The translations under genes were made by a program, and so were the position numbers. A stretch of DNA of 64,000 nt from the NCBI GenBank assembly GCA_965237895.1, contig CBDEGR010000002.1:372001-436000 (forward strand), written 5' to 3'. Every line of letters starts with the position of its first letter. Position 1 is the stretch's first letter. The notes below the pieces were generated by a model that saw nothing but the letters and a program-made list of their open reading frames with translations, had not been told where the DNA came from and did no database searches. This document shows positions 31,763-40,626 of this stretch, in pieces. This DNA comes from CBDEGR01 sp965237895 (GTDB lineage: Bacteria; Acidobacteriota; Terriglobia; UBA7540; JAPUME01).

Positions 31763-33361
31763 TTGGCCCCCTTTGGAAAGTTTGAGCTGACGTTGAAATC
31801 TCCTCGACCTGTTCTACTGATCATTCTGGACGGATGGGGCTACAGCCCCTCGTCCGAAGGGAATGCCATCGCCCAGGCGCGCACTCCCCACTGGGACCGC
31901 CTGCTGCGCGAATACCCGCACACGCTGGTCCACACCTCGGGCGAGCGCGTCGGGCTGCCCGCCGGGCTGATGGGCAACTCCGAAGTCGGGCATCTCAATA
32001 TCGGCGCGGGACGCACCGTCTACCAGGAGATCACGCGCATCAACGCCTCCATTGTCTGCGGCGAATTCTTCCGTCATCCGCTGCTGAGGGACGTGATGAC
32101 GCACGCCCGCAAGTCCCGGCTCCACTTTCTGGGCCTACTCAGCGACGGCGGCGTCCACTCGCACCTGGAGCACATCTATGCGCTTTTGAAGACGGCGAAG
32201 GAAAACGGCGTGAGCGAAGTATTTATCCACGCCTTTCTGGACGGGCGTGACACCGCTCCTACCAAGGGGGCCGAGTATCTGGCGGCGCTGGAGCAAAAAA
32301 TGAAGGAATACGGCGTGGGGGAAGTGGCCTCCGTATCCGGCCGCTACTACGCCATGGACCGCGACCAGCGGTGGGACCGCGTTCAGAAAACTTATAATGC
32401 GATGGTGCTGGGCGAAGGTGTCCGTGCCGACAACTCGGTGGAAGCCGTTCGCGCCTCTTATGAGAAAGGCATCACCGACGAATTCGTCCATCCTATTGTC
32501 CTTACGCCCATTGTTCCCTCGAATAAGACGGGTGAGCCGCGCGGGATGATCCGCGAAGACGATGCGGTACTGTTCTTCAATTTCCGCGCCGACCGCGCCC
32601 GGCAGATGACGCGCGCCCTGACCCATCAGGAGTTCGACGGCTTCCCCCGTCGCGGATTTCCTGCGCGCCTCTTCTTCGCCACCCTGACGCGCTACGACCG
32701 GAGCTTTACGCTTCCCTACCTCTTCCCGCCGTGGCAGATGGGAAACATCTTGGCCAACGTCTTTACCGAGCGGCACATTAAAAATCTCCGCGTGGCGGAG
32801 ACGGAAAAGTACGCCCACGTCACCTACTTCTTCAACGGCGGCAAGGAGAAGACCTACCCGGGCGAAGACCGCATCCTGGTGCCCTCCCCCAAGGTGGCCA
32901 CCTACGACCTGAAACCGGAGATGAGCGCCCAAGGGATTACCGAAACCGTCGTGAAATTCGTCGAAGAGGGAAGCCGGGACGCCATCATCCTCAATTTCGC
33001 CAATGCCGACATGGTGGGCCACAGCGGAAAGATCGAAGCCGCCGTCAAGGCAGTCGAAACCGTCGACGCCGGACTGGGGGAGATCTACCAAGCCGTCCGG
33101 CGGCGCGGCGGGGCGATGATGATCACCGCCGACCACGGCAATGCCGAACAGATGCGTGACCCGGTGACCGGCGGCCCGCACACGGCTCATACGACTAATC
33201 CCGTCCCGCTGGTGCTGGTGGCCGAAGAGGCTCCGGAAAAACTTCGGGAAGGAGGAGCGCTGGGTGACATCGCTCCCACTTTTTTGGGCCTCTTGCGGGA
33301 GCCTCAGCCGAAAGAGATGAGCGGAAGGGACTTACTGCTCTCCCAGAAGAAACAAGCGTAA
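31763..33361 (+). CDS. gpmI: 2,3-bisphosphoglycerate-independent phosphoglycerate mutase
   Basis: Manganese-dependent mutase of glycolysis. Starts with [20 protein letters not shown]; the catalytic Ser is in [14 protein letters not shown]. Further motifs are [38 protein letters not shown], and the metal sites [12 protein letters not shown] and [11 protein letters not shown]. Length is about 530 aa. The start is uncertain: the TTG used here lies 30 bases upstream of another TTG closer to the conserved region. Confidence 0.97.
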   Translation: MAPFGKFELTLKSPRPVLLIILDGWGYSPSSEGNAIAQARTPHWDRLLREYPHTLVHTSGERVGLPAGLMGNSEVGHLNIGAGRTVYQEITRINASIVCGEFFRHPLLRDVMTHARKSRLHFLGLLSDGGVHSHLEHIYALLKTAKENGVSEVFIHAFLDGRDTAPTKGAEYLAALEQKMKEYGVGEVASVSGRYYAMDRDQRWDRVQKTYNAMVLGEGVRADNSVEAVRASYEKGITDEFVHPIVLTPIVPSNKTGEPRGMIREDDAVLFFNFRADRARQMTRALTHQEFDGFPRRGFPARLFFATLTRYDRSFTLPYLFPPWQMGNILANVFTERHIKNLRVAETEKYAHVTYFFNGGKEKTYPGEDRILVPSPKVATYDLKPEMSAQGITETVVKFVEEGSRDAIILNFANADMVGHSGKIEAAVKAVETVDAGLGEIYQAVRRRGGAMMITADHGNAEQMRDPVTGGPHTAHTTNPVPLVLVAEEAPEKLREGGALGDIAPTFLGLLREPQPKEMSGRDLLLSQKKQA

Positions 33362-33440
33362 CCCTCTACTTAGAGCTGCCCTCCATTTCCAAAAAGCGTG
33401 GGCTTCCACACGGTCCCTATTTTCAGCTTAAATTGGTGTT

Positions 33441-33470
33441 TTGACAGGCTTTCCGCCCTTGTGGGATAAT
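33441..33470 (+). promoter_or_regulatory. Strong sigma-70-type promoter for the TPR gene
   Basis: Perfect TTGACA at 33441-33446, 18 bases, then GATAAT at 33465-33470 with a TGG just before it resembling an extended -10. The coding start is 36 bases downstream. Confidence 0.7.
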
Positions 33471-33505
33471 GATCTCCGGAGGCATCTTTTAAGGGTATCT
33501 ACTTT

Positions 33506-35557
33506 ATGATTTATCGAGTCGTTGGGACAAGCGCCTTATTTCTTTTCAGCATGAGTGCCGCCTGGGGGCAAGCGTCTCCTGCCAAACCCCCGGCGCCGGA
33601 GAGCACCCGGAGTTCGGCTCAGGCGAAGCAGCCCGACCGCGCACGGTCCTATTACCATTATATGTTAGCCCGTCGGTATCGTGAGCTGGCGAACTACTAT
33701 AACCGCTCCGGACTCTCCGCGCGGACCGTCAACGAGTACCGCCGTGCCATTGAAGCCGACCCGGAGTCACCCTTCCTGCGAACAGAATTGGCGGAATATC
33801 TGGCCGGGCTCGGCAACAGTGACGAGGCCATCAAGGAATGCGAAGGCGCTCTGGAGATTGAGCCGAACAATGTGGAAGCGCATCGGCTCCTGGGAAAAAT
33901 CTATCTCTCTACGCTGAGAAACGCTCCCTCTTCCCAGACCCAGACGCTCATCCGCAAAGCCATTCCGCATCTTGAACTCGTCACCCGGCTCGCCCCGGAC
34001 GATGCCGACTCGCTTTCCACTCTGGCCTATCTGTACCGGATGAACAATGAATTGGAAAAGGCCGAGGCCGTTCTCCAAAATCTCCTCGAAACTAGCCCGG
34101 ACTCGCCCCAGGCGCTTTCCAACCTGGTGCGGCTCTACTCCGACCAGGGAGATTATGAAGCCATTGTTCGGCTCCTAGAGCTGCTTCCGCAGAGCCGATT
34201 AAGCGCCCAGTCGCTCTCCTGGCTGGCTATCGCCTTCGATCAGACGGGGCGAGAGAAAAAGGCCGTCTCAGCCTATCGCGCCGCTCTTGACAAGGAACCT
34301 GGAAATCATCGCCTGCGCCAGTACTACGCGCGAGCGCTGTTGTCTCAGCAGGACTTCGCCGGGGCCAAGGCCGAACTGAAGAAGGTGGTGGAATTCAACC
34401 CGGAAGACGGAGAATCTTACCGCTTGTTGGCCGATATTCATCGCCTGGAAGGAAACTTTGAAGAGGCGGAGCAGGCCATCGTCCAAGCCAAGCGTCTGCG
34501 GCCGGACAGCCCGGAGACGGTTTACAGCGAAGTTCGTTTGCGGGAGACGTTGGGCGAAGAGGAGGCCGCCATTGAAGTCCTCCAGGATGCGCTGAAGAAG
34601 ACTCGGAAGGCTTCCGGAAAATATACCCCGGCGGAGTCTCAAACCCGCGCCGTCTTCCTTGAGAGGCTGGGGAGCGCTTACCGAACCCTTGAAAAATACG
34701 AGAAAGCCCTGGAGCCGTTCGAGGCCATGCGGGAACTGGGCCTGGAATCGGCTCTTCGGGCCGAATGGCTGATCGTCGACACCCTTCGCCTTTCCGGCCA
34801 GCTTCCCAAGGCCCTGAAAGCGGCGCAGTCCGCCACCCGGAAGTACTCCCAAGATCAAGGTTTGAAGGTTCATTACGCCACCCTGCTGGCGCTCGACGGG
34901 CAAGTCGATCGGGCTCTCACCCTCCTGGAGTCGATTCAGGGCGACCTGGAGCGGGATCGGGACCTGATGATGGCCCTGGCGCAGATTCACTTTCAAATCC
35001 GCCGTTATCGGGCCGCCGAAGAGTGGGTCCGGAAAGTTCTCAGCAATTCCGCAACCGATGAGTTTGCGCTCTTCCTGCTCGGGTCGATCTACGAGCGGGA
35101 GAAGAAATACGACCTGGCCGAGCAGCAATTCAAGAAGATTCTGGTCGCCAATCCCCTGAGCGGAATGGCGGCAAACTACCTGGGATACATGCTAGCAGAC
35201 CGCGGTGTCCGCTTGGAGGAGTCGATCCGGTACATCCAAGAGGCGCTCCAGAGGGAGCCGAAAAACGGCGCCTACCTGGACAGCCTCGGCTGGGCCTATT
35301 TCAAACTGGAAAAATTTGACTTGGCGGAGATTCACCTGGAAGCGGCGGCCCGGCGGATTACCCGAGACCCAGTGATCCATGAACATTTGGGACATCTCTA
35401 TTACCGAACCGGGCGGAGGGACCGGGCACGGGATGCCTGGGAGCGCGCGCTGAAGACTTGGCCGACAGCCCACAGCAGCGAATTCGACGCCCAACGCGCC
35501 CGGGATTTGCGGCGCAGGCTGAAGAGTCTGAAAAAGAACGTATCCGTAGCACCCTAA
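33506..35557 (+). CDS. Exported tetratricopeptide-repeat protein
   Basis: 683 aa with a signal peptide (residues 1-22, cleavage near WGQA) and then a Pro-rich linker. The rest is an array of TPR units from about residue 50 to the end, for example AIKECEGALEIEPNNVEAHR, AVSAYRAALDKEPGNHRLRQ and the terminal ARDAWERALKTWP. It probably works as a periplasmic or lipid-free scaffold; no catalytic domain is seen. It has its own promoter and sits upstream of ispE, a position with no obvious functional link. Confidence 0.85.
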   Translation: MIYRVVGTSALFLFSMSAAWGQASPAKPPAPESTRSSAQAKQPDRARSYYHYMLARRYRELANYYNRSGLSARTVNEYRRAIEADPESPFLRTELAEYLAGLGNSDEAIKECEGALEIEPNNVEAHRLLGKIYLSTLRNAPSSQTQTLIRKAIPHLELVTRLAPDDADSLSTLAYLYRMNNELEKAEAVLQNLLETSPDSPQALSNLVRLYSDQGDYEAIVRLLELLPQSRLSAQSLSWLAIAFDQTGREKKAVSAYRAALDKEPGNHRLRQYYARALLSQQDFAGAKAELKKVVEFNPEDGESYRLLADIHRLEGNFEEAEQAIVQAKRLRPDSPETVYSEVRLRETLGEEEAAIEVLQDALKKTRKASGKYTPAESQTRAVFLERLGSAYRTLEKYEKALEPFEAMRELGLESALRAEWLIVDTLRLSGQLPKALKAAQSATRKYSQDQGLKVHYATLLALDGQVDRALTLLESIQGDLERDRDLMMALAQIHFQIRRYRAAEEWVRKVLSNSATDEFALFLLGSIYEREKKYDLAEQQFKKILVANPLSGMAANYLGYMLADRGVRLEESIRYIQEALQREPKNGAYLDSLGWAYFKLEKFDLAEIHLEAAARRITRDPVIHEHLGHLYYRTGRRDRARDAWERALKTWPTAHSSEFDAQRARDLRRRLKSLKKNVSVAP

Positions 35558-35681
35558 ATGTGGGGGGTGGCGGCCGGAGAAATCTTCCCCACCTTCGAGA
35601 TCCGAAAATCGCGGAGCCTTGGCTCCCGTCGGACTGAAGGGTTCCGAGCCCGAAAAGCGCTTGAGAAATAATTGAGAAGTT

Positions 35682-36584
35682 TTGGATACTTCCATTCGGC
35701 TCCGTGCGTTCGCCAAGATCAATCTGGGCCTGCGCGTCGTCGCCCGTAGGCCGGACGGCTACCACGAAATCCGGACAGTGATGCAGACCGTAGACCTCTG
35801 CGACCGGCTGGAGATCCGCCTGAAACGCCGCTACCGGACGGTCGATGTTCTCTGCCACGCCCCGGAAGGCGAGGCCGTCCCCGGCGGGCGGCGAAACCTG
35901 GTCTATCGCGCCTGTGAGGCTTGGCGCCGCCGGCGCGGATGGCGATCGGGAATCGAAATTCTCTTGCAGAAACGGATTCCCGCCGGAAGCGGCTTGGGCG
36001 GCGCATCCAGCGACGCCTGGGTGACGCTGGCGGGACTGGAGCGGCTTACCGGCGATCGGTTGCCGCCCGAGGGGGCGCTTCTTCCTCTGGCGGAAGGGCT
36101 TGGGTCCGACGTCCCTTATTTCCATTGGGGCGGACGAGCGTTGGCGCTGGGACGGGGCGAGGAGGTCTACCCACTGCCGGATTTACCCTCGCGGCACTGC
36201 CTGATCGCTTTTCCGGGCGAAGGCTTTCCGACCGCAGAAGCCTACCGGCAAGCAAGCTTGAAGTTGACAGCAAAGCGTGGGAAAAATAGGATGGAAGATG
36301 GTAGGGGTCGTCCGCCCTTCTCTCTGGAAAAATGGGGCGTGGTGGAGAACGATTTTGAGGCGGTCGTCTTCGCCCGCCGGCCGAAGGTGGGCCGGGTTAA
36401 AAAGTTGTTGGCGGATGCCGGCGCTGAGCCGGCTTCTTTAAGCGGGTCCGGCGCGGCCGTCTACGGCATCTTTCGCGATTCCCAGACGCTACAGCAGGCG
36501 CTCGACCGCCTGCCGCGCGGATGGCAGGCTTTTCAAACTCAGACGCTCTCCCGGGCGGCGTATCAGAAACGGCTGGTGGTCTGA
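35682..36584 (+). CDS. ispE: 4-diphosphocytidyl-2-C-methyl-D-erythritol kinase
   Basis: GHMP kinase of the MEP isoprenoid pathway. Begins (TTG start) RLRAFAKINLGLRVVARRPD and GYHEIRTVMQTVDLCD; the ATP loop is IPAGSGLGGASSDA; the C-terminal GHMP motif is ASLSGSGAAVYGIF. Length is 300 aa, slightly longer than usual because of a basic segment at residues about 195-215. It is followed by tRNA-Gln and prs in the same direction, a conserved ispE-tRNA-prs order. Confidence 0.96.
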   Translation: MDTSIRLRAFAKINLGLRVVARRPDGYHEIRTVMQTVDLCDRLEIRLKRRYRTVDVLCHAPEGEAVPGGRRNLVYRACEAWRRRRGWRSGIEILLQKRIPAGSGLGGASSDAWVTLAGLERLTGDRLPPEGALLPLAEGLGSDVPYFHWGGRALALGRGEEVYPLPDLPSRHCLIAFPGEGFPTAEAYRQASLKLTAKRGKNRMEDGRGRPPFSLEKWGVVENDFEAVVFARRPKVGRVKKLLADAGAEPASLSGSGAAVYGIFRDSQTLQQALDRLPRGWQAFQTQTLSRAAYQKRLVV

Positions 36585-36625
36585 ACCCCCCGCCGTGCCC
36601 CCGTCCGAGGACGAAACGGAATCCT

Positions 36626-36699
36626 TGGGAGGTCGTCCAAAGGTAGGACACGTGCCTTTGGAGCATGGAATCCTGGTTCGAATCCAGGCCTCCCAGCCA
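36626..36699 (+). tRNA. tRNA-Gln (anticodon UUG), CCA encoded
   Basis: Folds as a full cloverleaf: acceptor TGGGAGG with CCTCCCA, D stem GTCC/GGAC, anticodon stem CGTGC/GCATG with one G-T pair, loop CTTTGGA giving anticodon TTG, T arm CCTGG-TTCGAAT-CCAGG, discriminator G and encoded CCA. It lies 42 bases after ispE, so is probably cut out of the ispE-prs transcript. Confidence 0.97.
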
Positions 36700-36850
36700 C
36701 CGTCTTTTTCCTTTGTTCCGATTTCGGGGGACCCAAAAAATGGAGAGTCCAGGTCGGCCGCAAGAGCCGTCCTTTCCGGGAAGAAGCCGGGCGGAATGAG
36801 GATGAACATCACCGTATCCAGCAGGGGAAAAGGAAAGAAAAGAGGAATCG

Positions 36851-37798
36851 ATGTCGGGGCGTAACGGCATGAAGGTCTTTACCGGCAACGCTCATCCGGA
36901 GCTGGCCCGCAAGATTTGCCGGCACCTGAAGGTGCGCCTGGGAAAGGCCCTGGTTTCGCGCTTTCCGGACGGGGAGGTGAAGGTCCAAATTCACGAAAAC
37001 GTCCGCGGATGCGATGTCTTCGTAATTCAGCCCACTTGCCGGCCGGTGAATGAGAACATCCTGGAGCTGCTCATCATGCTGGACGCCCTCCGGCGGGCCT
37101 CCGCCAAGCGGATTACGGCCGTCATACCCTACTACGGCTATGCGCGCCAGGACCGGAAGGACCGCCCTCGGGTGCCGATCTCTTCGAAACTCATGGCCGA
37201 TTTGCTGACCTCGGCCGGAGCTTCCCGGGTGGTGGCTCTGGACCTTCACGCCGGGCAGATTCAAGGATATTTCAATATTCCGGTGGACCACCTGTACGCC
37301 ACCCCGGTGACCGTAGGCCACTTCAAGAAATTGAAATTAAAGAATTTGGTTGTTGTTTCGCCCGACTCCGGGGGCGTCGAACGAGCCCGCGCCTACGCCA
37401 AACGGCTCCGCGTCCCTCTCGCCATCATTGACAAAAGGCGCGAGGACGAGCATGCTGTTGCGATCATGAATGTCATCGGCGATGTGGACGGCAAGATCGC
37501 CCTCATCGTCGACGACATGATTAACACCGGCGGCACCCTGGTCAAAAGTGTGGAAGCCCTGCTGAAAAAGGGTGCTCGGCAGGTCTATGCCTGCTGTACC
37601 CACGCCGTATTTTCCAGCGAGACGGTTAAAAAGATTCAGAACTCCCGCATCACCCAGGTCGTTGCCACCGACTCGATTCCTCTCTCCGGAGAGGGTAAGC
37701 AGTGTAAACAGATTCATATCCTGAGCGTGGATCGGCTGATGGCAGAGGCGATCCTCTCTGTCCACAATGAGACCTCGGTGAGTCGTCTGTTTATTTAG
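36851..37798 (+). CDS. prs: Ribose-phosphate pyrophosphokinase
   Basis: Makes PRPP from ribose-5-phosphate and ATP. Motifs in order: KVFTGNAHPELARKI, SRFPDGEVKVQI, YYGYARQDRKD, ALDLHAGQIQGYFNIPVDHL, VVSPDSGGVERARAYAK and the PRPP-binding DDMINTGGTL. Length is 315 aa. The ATG at 36851 has AGAGGA upstream; an ATG six codons later is possible. It is first in the prs-rplY-pth-rpsF-rpsR-rplI-dnaB-alr run. Confidence 0.98.
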   Translation: MSGRNGMKVFTGNAHPELARKICRHLKVRLGKALVSRFPDGEVKVQIHENVRGCDVFVIQPTCRPVNENILELLIMLDALRRASAKRITAVIPYYGYARQDRKDRPRVPISSKLMADLLTSAGASRVVALDLHAGQIQGYFNIPVDHLYATPVTVGHFKKLKLKNLVVVSPDSGGVERARAYAKRLRVPLAIIDKRREDEHAVAIMNVIGDVDGKIALIVDDMINTGGTLVKSVEALLKKGARQVYACCTHAVFSSETVKKIQNSRITQVVATDSIPLSGEGKQCKQIHILSVDRLMAEAILSVHNETSVSRLFI

Positions 37799-37893
37799 AA
37801 AATTGTTTGCCCGGCTTCCCCATCCGAGGTTCGACGTTTGAGGTTCGACAAGGGACCGGAACTCAAGCGGAAACGATTGAAGGCGCAAAAAAC

Positions 37894-38592
37894 ATGAACG
37901 AACAGATTACAGTAGCCGCCCGCCCGCGGGACGAGCGGGGGAAAAACGCCGCCCGGCGGCTGAGGCGCAACGGGCAAATCCCGGCGGTCCTCTACGGAGG
38001 CGGAGACCCGACGCTGGCCATCTCGCTTGACCCGGTGGAAATTCGCCAAATTCTTCATTCCCCCAGCGGGCATAATACGCTCTTTACGCTGGCGGTCGAA
38101 GGAGGCGCCTCCTGCCGGGCCATGCTTCGCCACTGGACGCGCGATCCGCTGAAGGAGAATCTCCTTCATGTAGACCTGATCCGGATCGGCGCCAAAACGC
38201 GGCTGAAAGTGAAGGTCCCCATCCACACCAAGGGCGATCCGAAAGGGGTCAAGCTCGAGGGCGGCATCTTTAGCTTTATCCTGCGCGAAGTAGAAGTGGA
38301 GTGCCTGCCCGAGGACATCCCGGAAGAGATTCAGGTCGATATTGGGGAGCTGATGGTGGGGGACGGCGTGCGCGTGGGCGATCTTCCGCTGGGAGAAAAG
38401 GTGAAATTGGAGACGGACCCGCGCCGGATCGTGCTCCACGTCGTCGCGCCGCGCGTGGAAGAAGAGAAGCCGGTGGAGGAAAAAGTCGCCGCGGATGCCA
38501 CTGCCGAAGAGCCGGAATTGATTCGCAAGCAGAAAGCCGCTGAAGAAGGAGAAGGGGATAGTGAAGGAGGCGGCTCGGAGAAGAAGGCCTGA
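37894..38592 (+). CDS. rplY: 50S ribosomal protein L25 (Ctc/TL5 form)
   Basis: 5S-rRNA-binding ribosomal protein. The ATG at 37894 starts NEQITVAARPRDERGKNAAR and gives 232 aa; the frame extends to 37807 without conserved sequence. The L25 domain (IPAVLYGGGDPTLAISLDP) is followed by the TL5 beta domain (VPIHTKGDPKGVKLEGGIFS) and VECLPEDIPEEIQVDI. The last 45 residues form a Glu/Lys-rich tail typical of the long form. Confidence 0.95.
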   Translation: MNEQITVAARPRDERGKNAARRLRRNGQIPAVLYGGGDPTLAISLDPVEIRQILHSPSGHNTLFTLAVEGGASCRAMLRHWTRDPLKENLLHVDLIRIGAKTRLKVKVPIHTKGDPKGVKLEGGIFSFILREVEVECLPEDIPEEIQVDIGELMVGDGVRVGDLPLGEKVKLETDPRRIVLHVVAPRVEEEKPVEEKVAADATAEEPELIRKQKAAEEGEGDSEGGGSEKKA

Positions 38593-38639
38593 AGCCGCTC
38601 CGGCGCCGCCCGAAAGGAAGCGGAATTCCGACATCTCCC

Positions 38640-39236
38640 TTGAAGCTGATCGTCGGCCTCGGCAATCCCGGCCCCGAATACGTTTTGACGCCCCACAATT
38701 TAGGCTTCCTGGCGGTCGATTATTTGGCCGAATCGTGGGGCACGAAGGTGGTGCGCCGCGAGGGGCGGGCGCTGACCGGGCGCGCCGTCTTCGGCGGCGA
38801 AGAGACTTTGCTGGCCAAACCGCAAACCTTCATGAACTTGAGCGGGTTGGCTGTGCAACACCTGTTGAAAAAATACTCCTTGGAACCGGAAGACCTAACG
38901 GTTCTGACCGACGATCTGGACCTGCCGCTGGGCATGATCCGGGTCCGCCGGCGAGGGACGGCCGGAGGACACAACGGCCTGAAATCCCTCATCGGCGAGA
39001 TTCAGACGGACCGATTTGTGCGGATCCGCATGGGAGTGGGTCCGGAGCGGGAAGTGGAGGATTCCACCGAATACCTGCTGGGCCGCTTCGGGAATGCGGA
39101 ACGGGAAGAGATCGCCCCGATGCTGGACCTGGCAGCCGATGCGGTGGAACTGATCCTCCGCGAAGGGTCCGAGAAGGCGATGAACCGCTTCAACCGCCGG
39201 GTTCCGGCGTCCCGCCAGGAGAAAAACGGAGACTAA
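38640..39236 (+). CDS. pth: Peptidyl-tRNA hydrolase
   Basis: Recycles peptidyl-tRNA. TTG start, then KLIVGLGNPGPEYVLTPHNL with the catalytic His, LLAKPQTFMNLSG, LTDDLDLPLGMIRVRRRGT and GGHNGLKSLI. Length is 198 aa. Standard place between rplY and rpsF. Confidence 0.97.
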   Translation: MKLIVGLGNPGPEYVLTPHNLGFLAVDYLAESWGTKVVRREGRALTGRAVFGGEETLLAKPQTFMNLSGLAVQHLLKKYSLEPEDLTVLTDDLDLPLGMIRVRRRGTAGGHNGLKSLIGEIQTDRFVRIRMGVGPEREVEDSTEYLLGRFGNAEREEIAPMLDLAADAVELILREGSEKAMNRFNRRVPASRQEKNGD

Positions 39237-39239
39237 CGG

Positions 39240-39626
39240 ATGGCGAGAAAATATGAAATTATGCTGATCCTGCAAGCAGATCAGCCGGAAGAGGAACGAG
39301 AAAAATTTATCCAGCAGGTGAAAGAGTGGGTTACCGGCGCCGGCGGCACGGTCGCGAAAGTGGACCCGATCGGCAGCCGCAGGCTGGCCTATCGCATCGG
39401 CCAAAACAGCGACGGCTTCTACGTTCTCTTCCATCTTCACGGTGAAGGAGATTTCACAAAACGGGTCGAGCGGCGGTTGAAGGTCGCCGACCCGGTCATG
39501 AAATTCCTGACCGTTCGCATCGATTTGGAATTAAAGAAGATCGAAAAACTGAAGAAGTTGCGGGAAAAGCGCGAGGCGCGGAAGAAAGCCAAGGCGCGTC
39601 CCGCTCCGGCGGCCGAAGCCGTATAA
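39240..39626 (+). CDS. rpsF: 30S ribosomal protein S6
   Basis: 128 aa; starts ARKYEIMLILQADQPEEERE and includes VDPIGSRRLAYRIGQNSDGF. The C-terminal tail is extended and rich in Lys, Arg and Ala (KKLREKREARKKAKARPAP). Three bases separate it from the pth stop. In this cluster S6 and S18 usually pair on the 30S platform. Confidence 0.96.
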   Translation: MARKYEIMLILQADQPEEEREKFIQQVKEWVTGAGGTVAKVDPIGSRRLAYRIGQNSDGFYVLFHLHGEGDFTKRVERRLKVADPVMKFLTVRIDLELKKIEKLKKLREKREARKKAKARPAPAAEAV

Positions 39627-39650
39627 TTTTCCCCAGGAGATCAGATCACA

Positions 39651-39932
39651 ATGGCTGAGGTAAGAAGATCATCCGGTCGAGACTCTCGCGGCACTGGACG
39701 GCGGTCGTATTTCCGGCGCCGCAAGGTGTGCAAATTTTGTACCGAGAAGATCGACGATATCAACTATAAGGACGTCCGTTTGCTCAGCCAGTTCCTCTCC
39801 GACCGGGGCAAGATTCTGCCCCGACGGCTGACCGGAACCTGCACGAAGCACCAACGGAATCTGACGACGGCCATCAAGCGCGCGCGCAACATTGCCATGC
39901 TTCCCTTCAAGCGCGAAGCCTCCCGCCACTAG
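39651..39932 (+). CDS. rpsR: 30S ribosomal protein S18
   Basis: 93 aa with [20 protein letters not shown], then [20 protein letters not shown] and [20 protein letters not shown]. The two Cys in CKFC and the one in TGTCTKH suggest the zinc-coordinating form of S18. Located between rpsF and rplI. Confidence 0.97.
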   Translation: MAEVRRSSGRDSRGTGRRSYFRRRKVCKFCTEKIDDINYKDVRLLSQFLSDRGKILPRRLTGTCTKHQRNLTTAIKRARNIAMLPFKREASRH

Positions 39933-39998
39933 GCGGACGCGCCGGGACAGCGAGTGCCCGTCGGATAAAGAGCCAAAGGCGGCAAGGAGCCTATACGA

Positions 39999-40598
39999 AT
40001 GGAAATTATTCTGCTTCAAGACGTGGATAACCTGGGCGGACCGGGCGAGATCGTGAAGGTCGCCGACGGCTACGGGCGCAACTTTCTGTTGCCGAAAAAG
40101 TTCGCCGTGCCGGCCACGCCTGGCAACCTGAAGATGCTTGAGCTGCGGCGCGGAAAATTGCTCCGTGAGGATGCAAAGCATCAAGCCGGCGCCGAACTGC
40201 TGGCTGCGAAAATCGGGGAACTGCAGGCCGTCATCACCCGGAAAGCCGGAGAAAAAGACGTCCTGTTCGGTTCCGTCACGGTTCTCGACGTGGCCGAGTA
40301 TCTTGCCTCCCAAAACTACCCGGTCGACCGGAAGCGCATTCATCTCCACAAACCGATCAGGGCTCTGGGCGAATTCGACGTTCCCATTAAACTTCATCGC
40401 CAAGTAACGGCGCACCTGAAGGTCCGCGTGGAAGCGGAAGGCGGCTCCACTGCCCAGACAAGTGCTGCAGGCGAACCCATAGCGGAGACGAAGGTTGAGG
40501 CGGAAGCCGCCCTCGAAGCGGAGGCCCAAGCAAAAGTGGAAGCTGAAACCGAACCGGAAGCGGGACCCGGCACTCAAACCGAAGCCAAAGCCGAATAA
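39999..40598 (+). CDS. rplI: 50S ribosomal protein L9 with long acidic C-terminal tail
   Basis: The N-domain EIILLQDVDNLGGPGEIVKV and NFLLPKKFAVPAT, the connecting helix, and the C-domain (KRIHLHKPIRALGEFDVPIK) account for about 148 residues. A further 50 residues consist mostly of Glu, Ala, Lys and Thr (for example AEAALEAEAQAKVEAETEPE), making the protein 199 aa. The tail looks disordered or weakly helical. Confidence 0.95.
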   Translation: MEIILLQDVDNLGGPGEIVKVADGYGRNFLLPKKFAVPATPGNLKMLELRRGKLLREDAKHQAGAELLAAKIGELQAVITRKAGEKDVLFGSVTVLDVAEYLASQNYPVDRKRIHLHKPIRALGEFDVPIKLHRQVTAHLKVRVEAEGGSTAQTSAAGEPIAETKVEAEAALEAEAQAKVEAETEPEAGPGTQTEAKAE

Positions 40599-40626
40599 AT
40601 TTTCCTTCTCCGAAAAACTCTGATTT

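Noticed and set aside
32135..33190. 351-codon minus-strand frame opposite gpmI
   Set aside because: Shadow of a conserved gene; composition is rich in His, Gly, Val and Arg without motifs.
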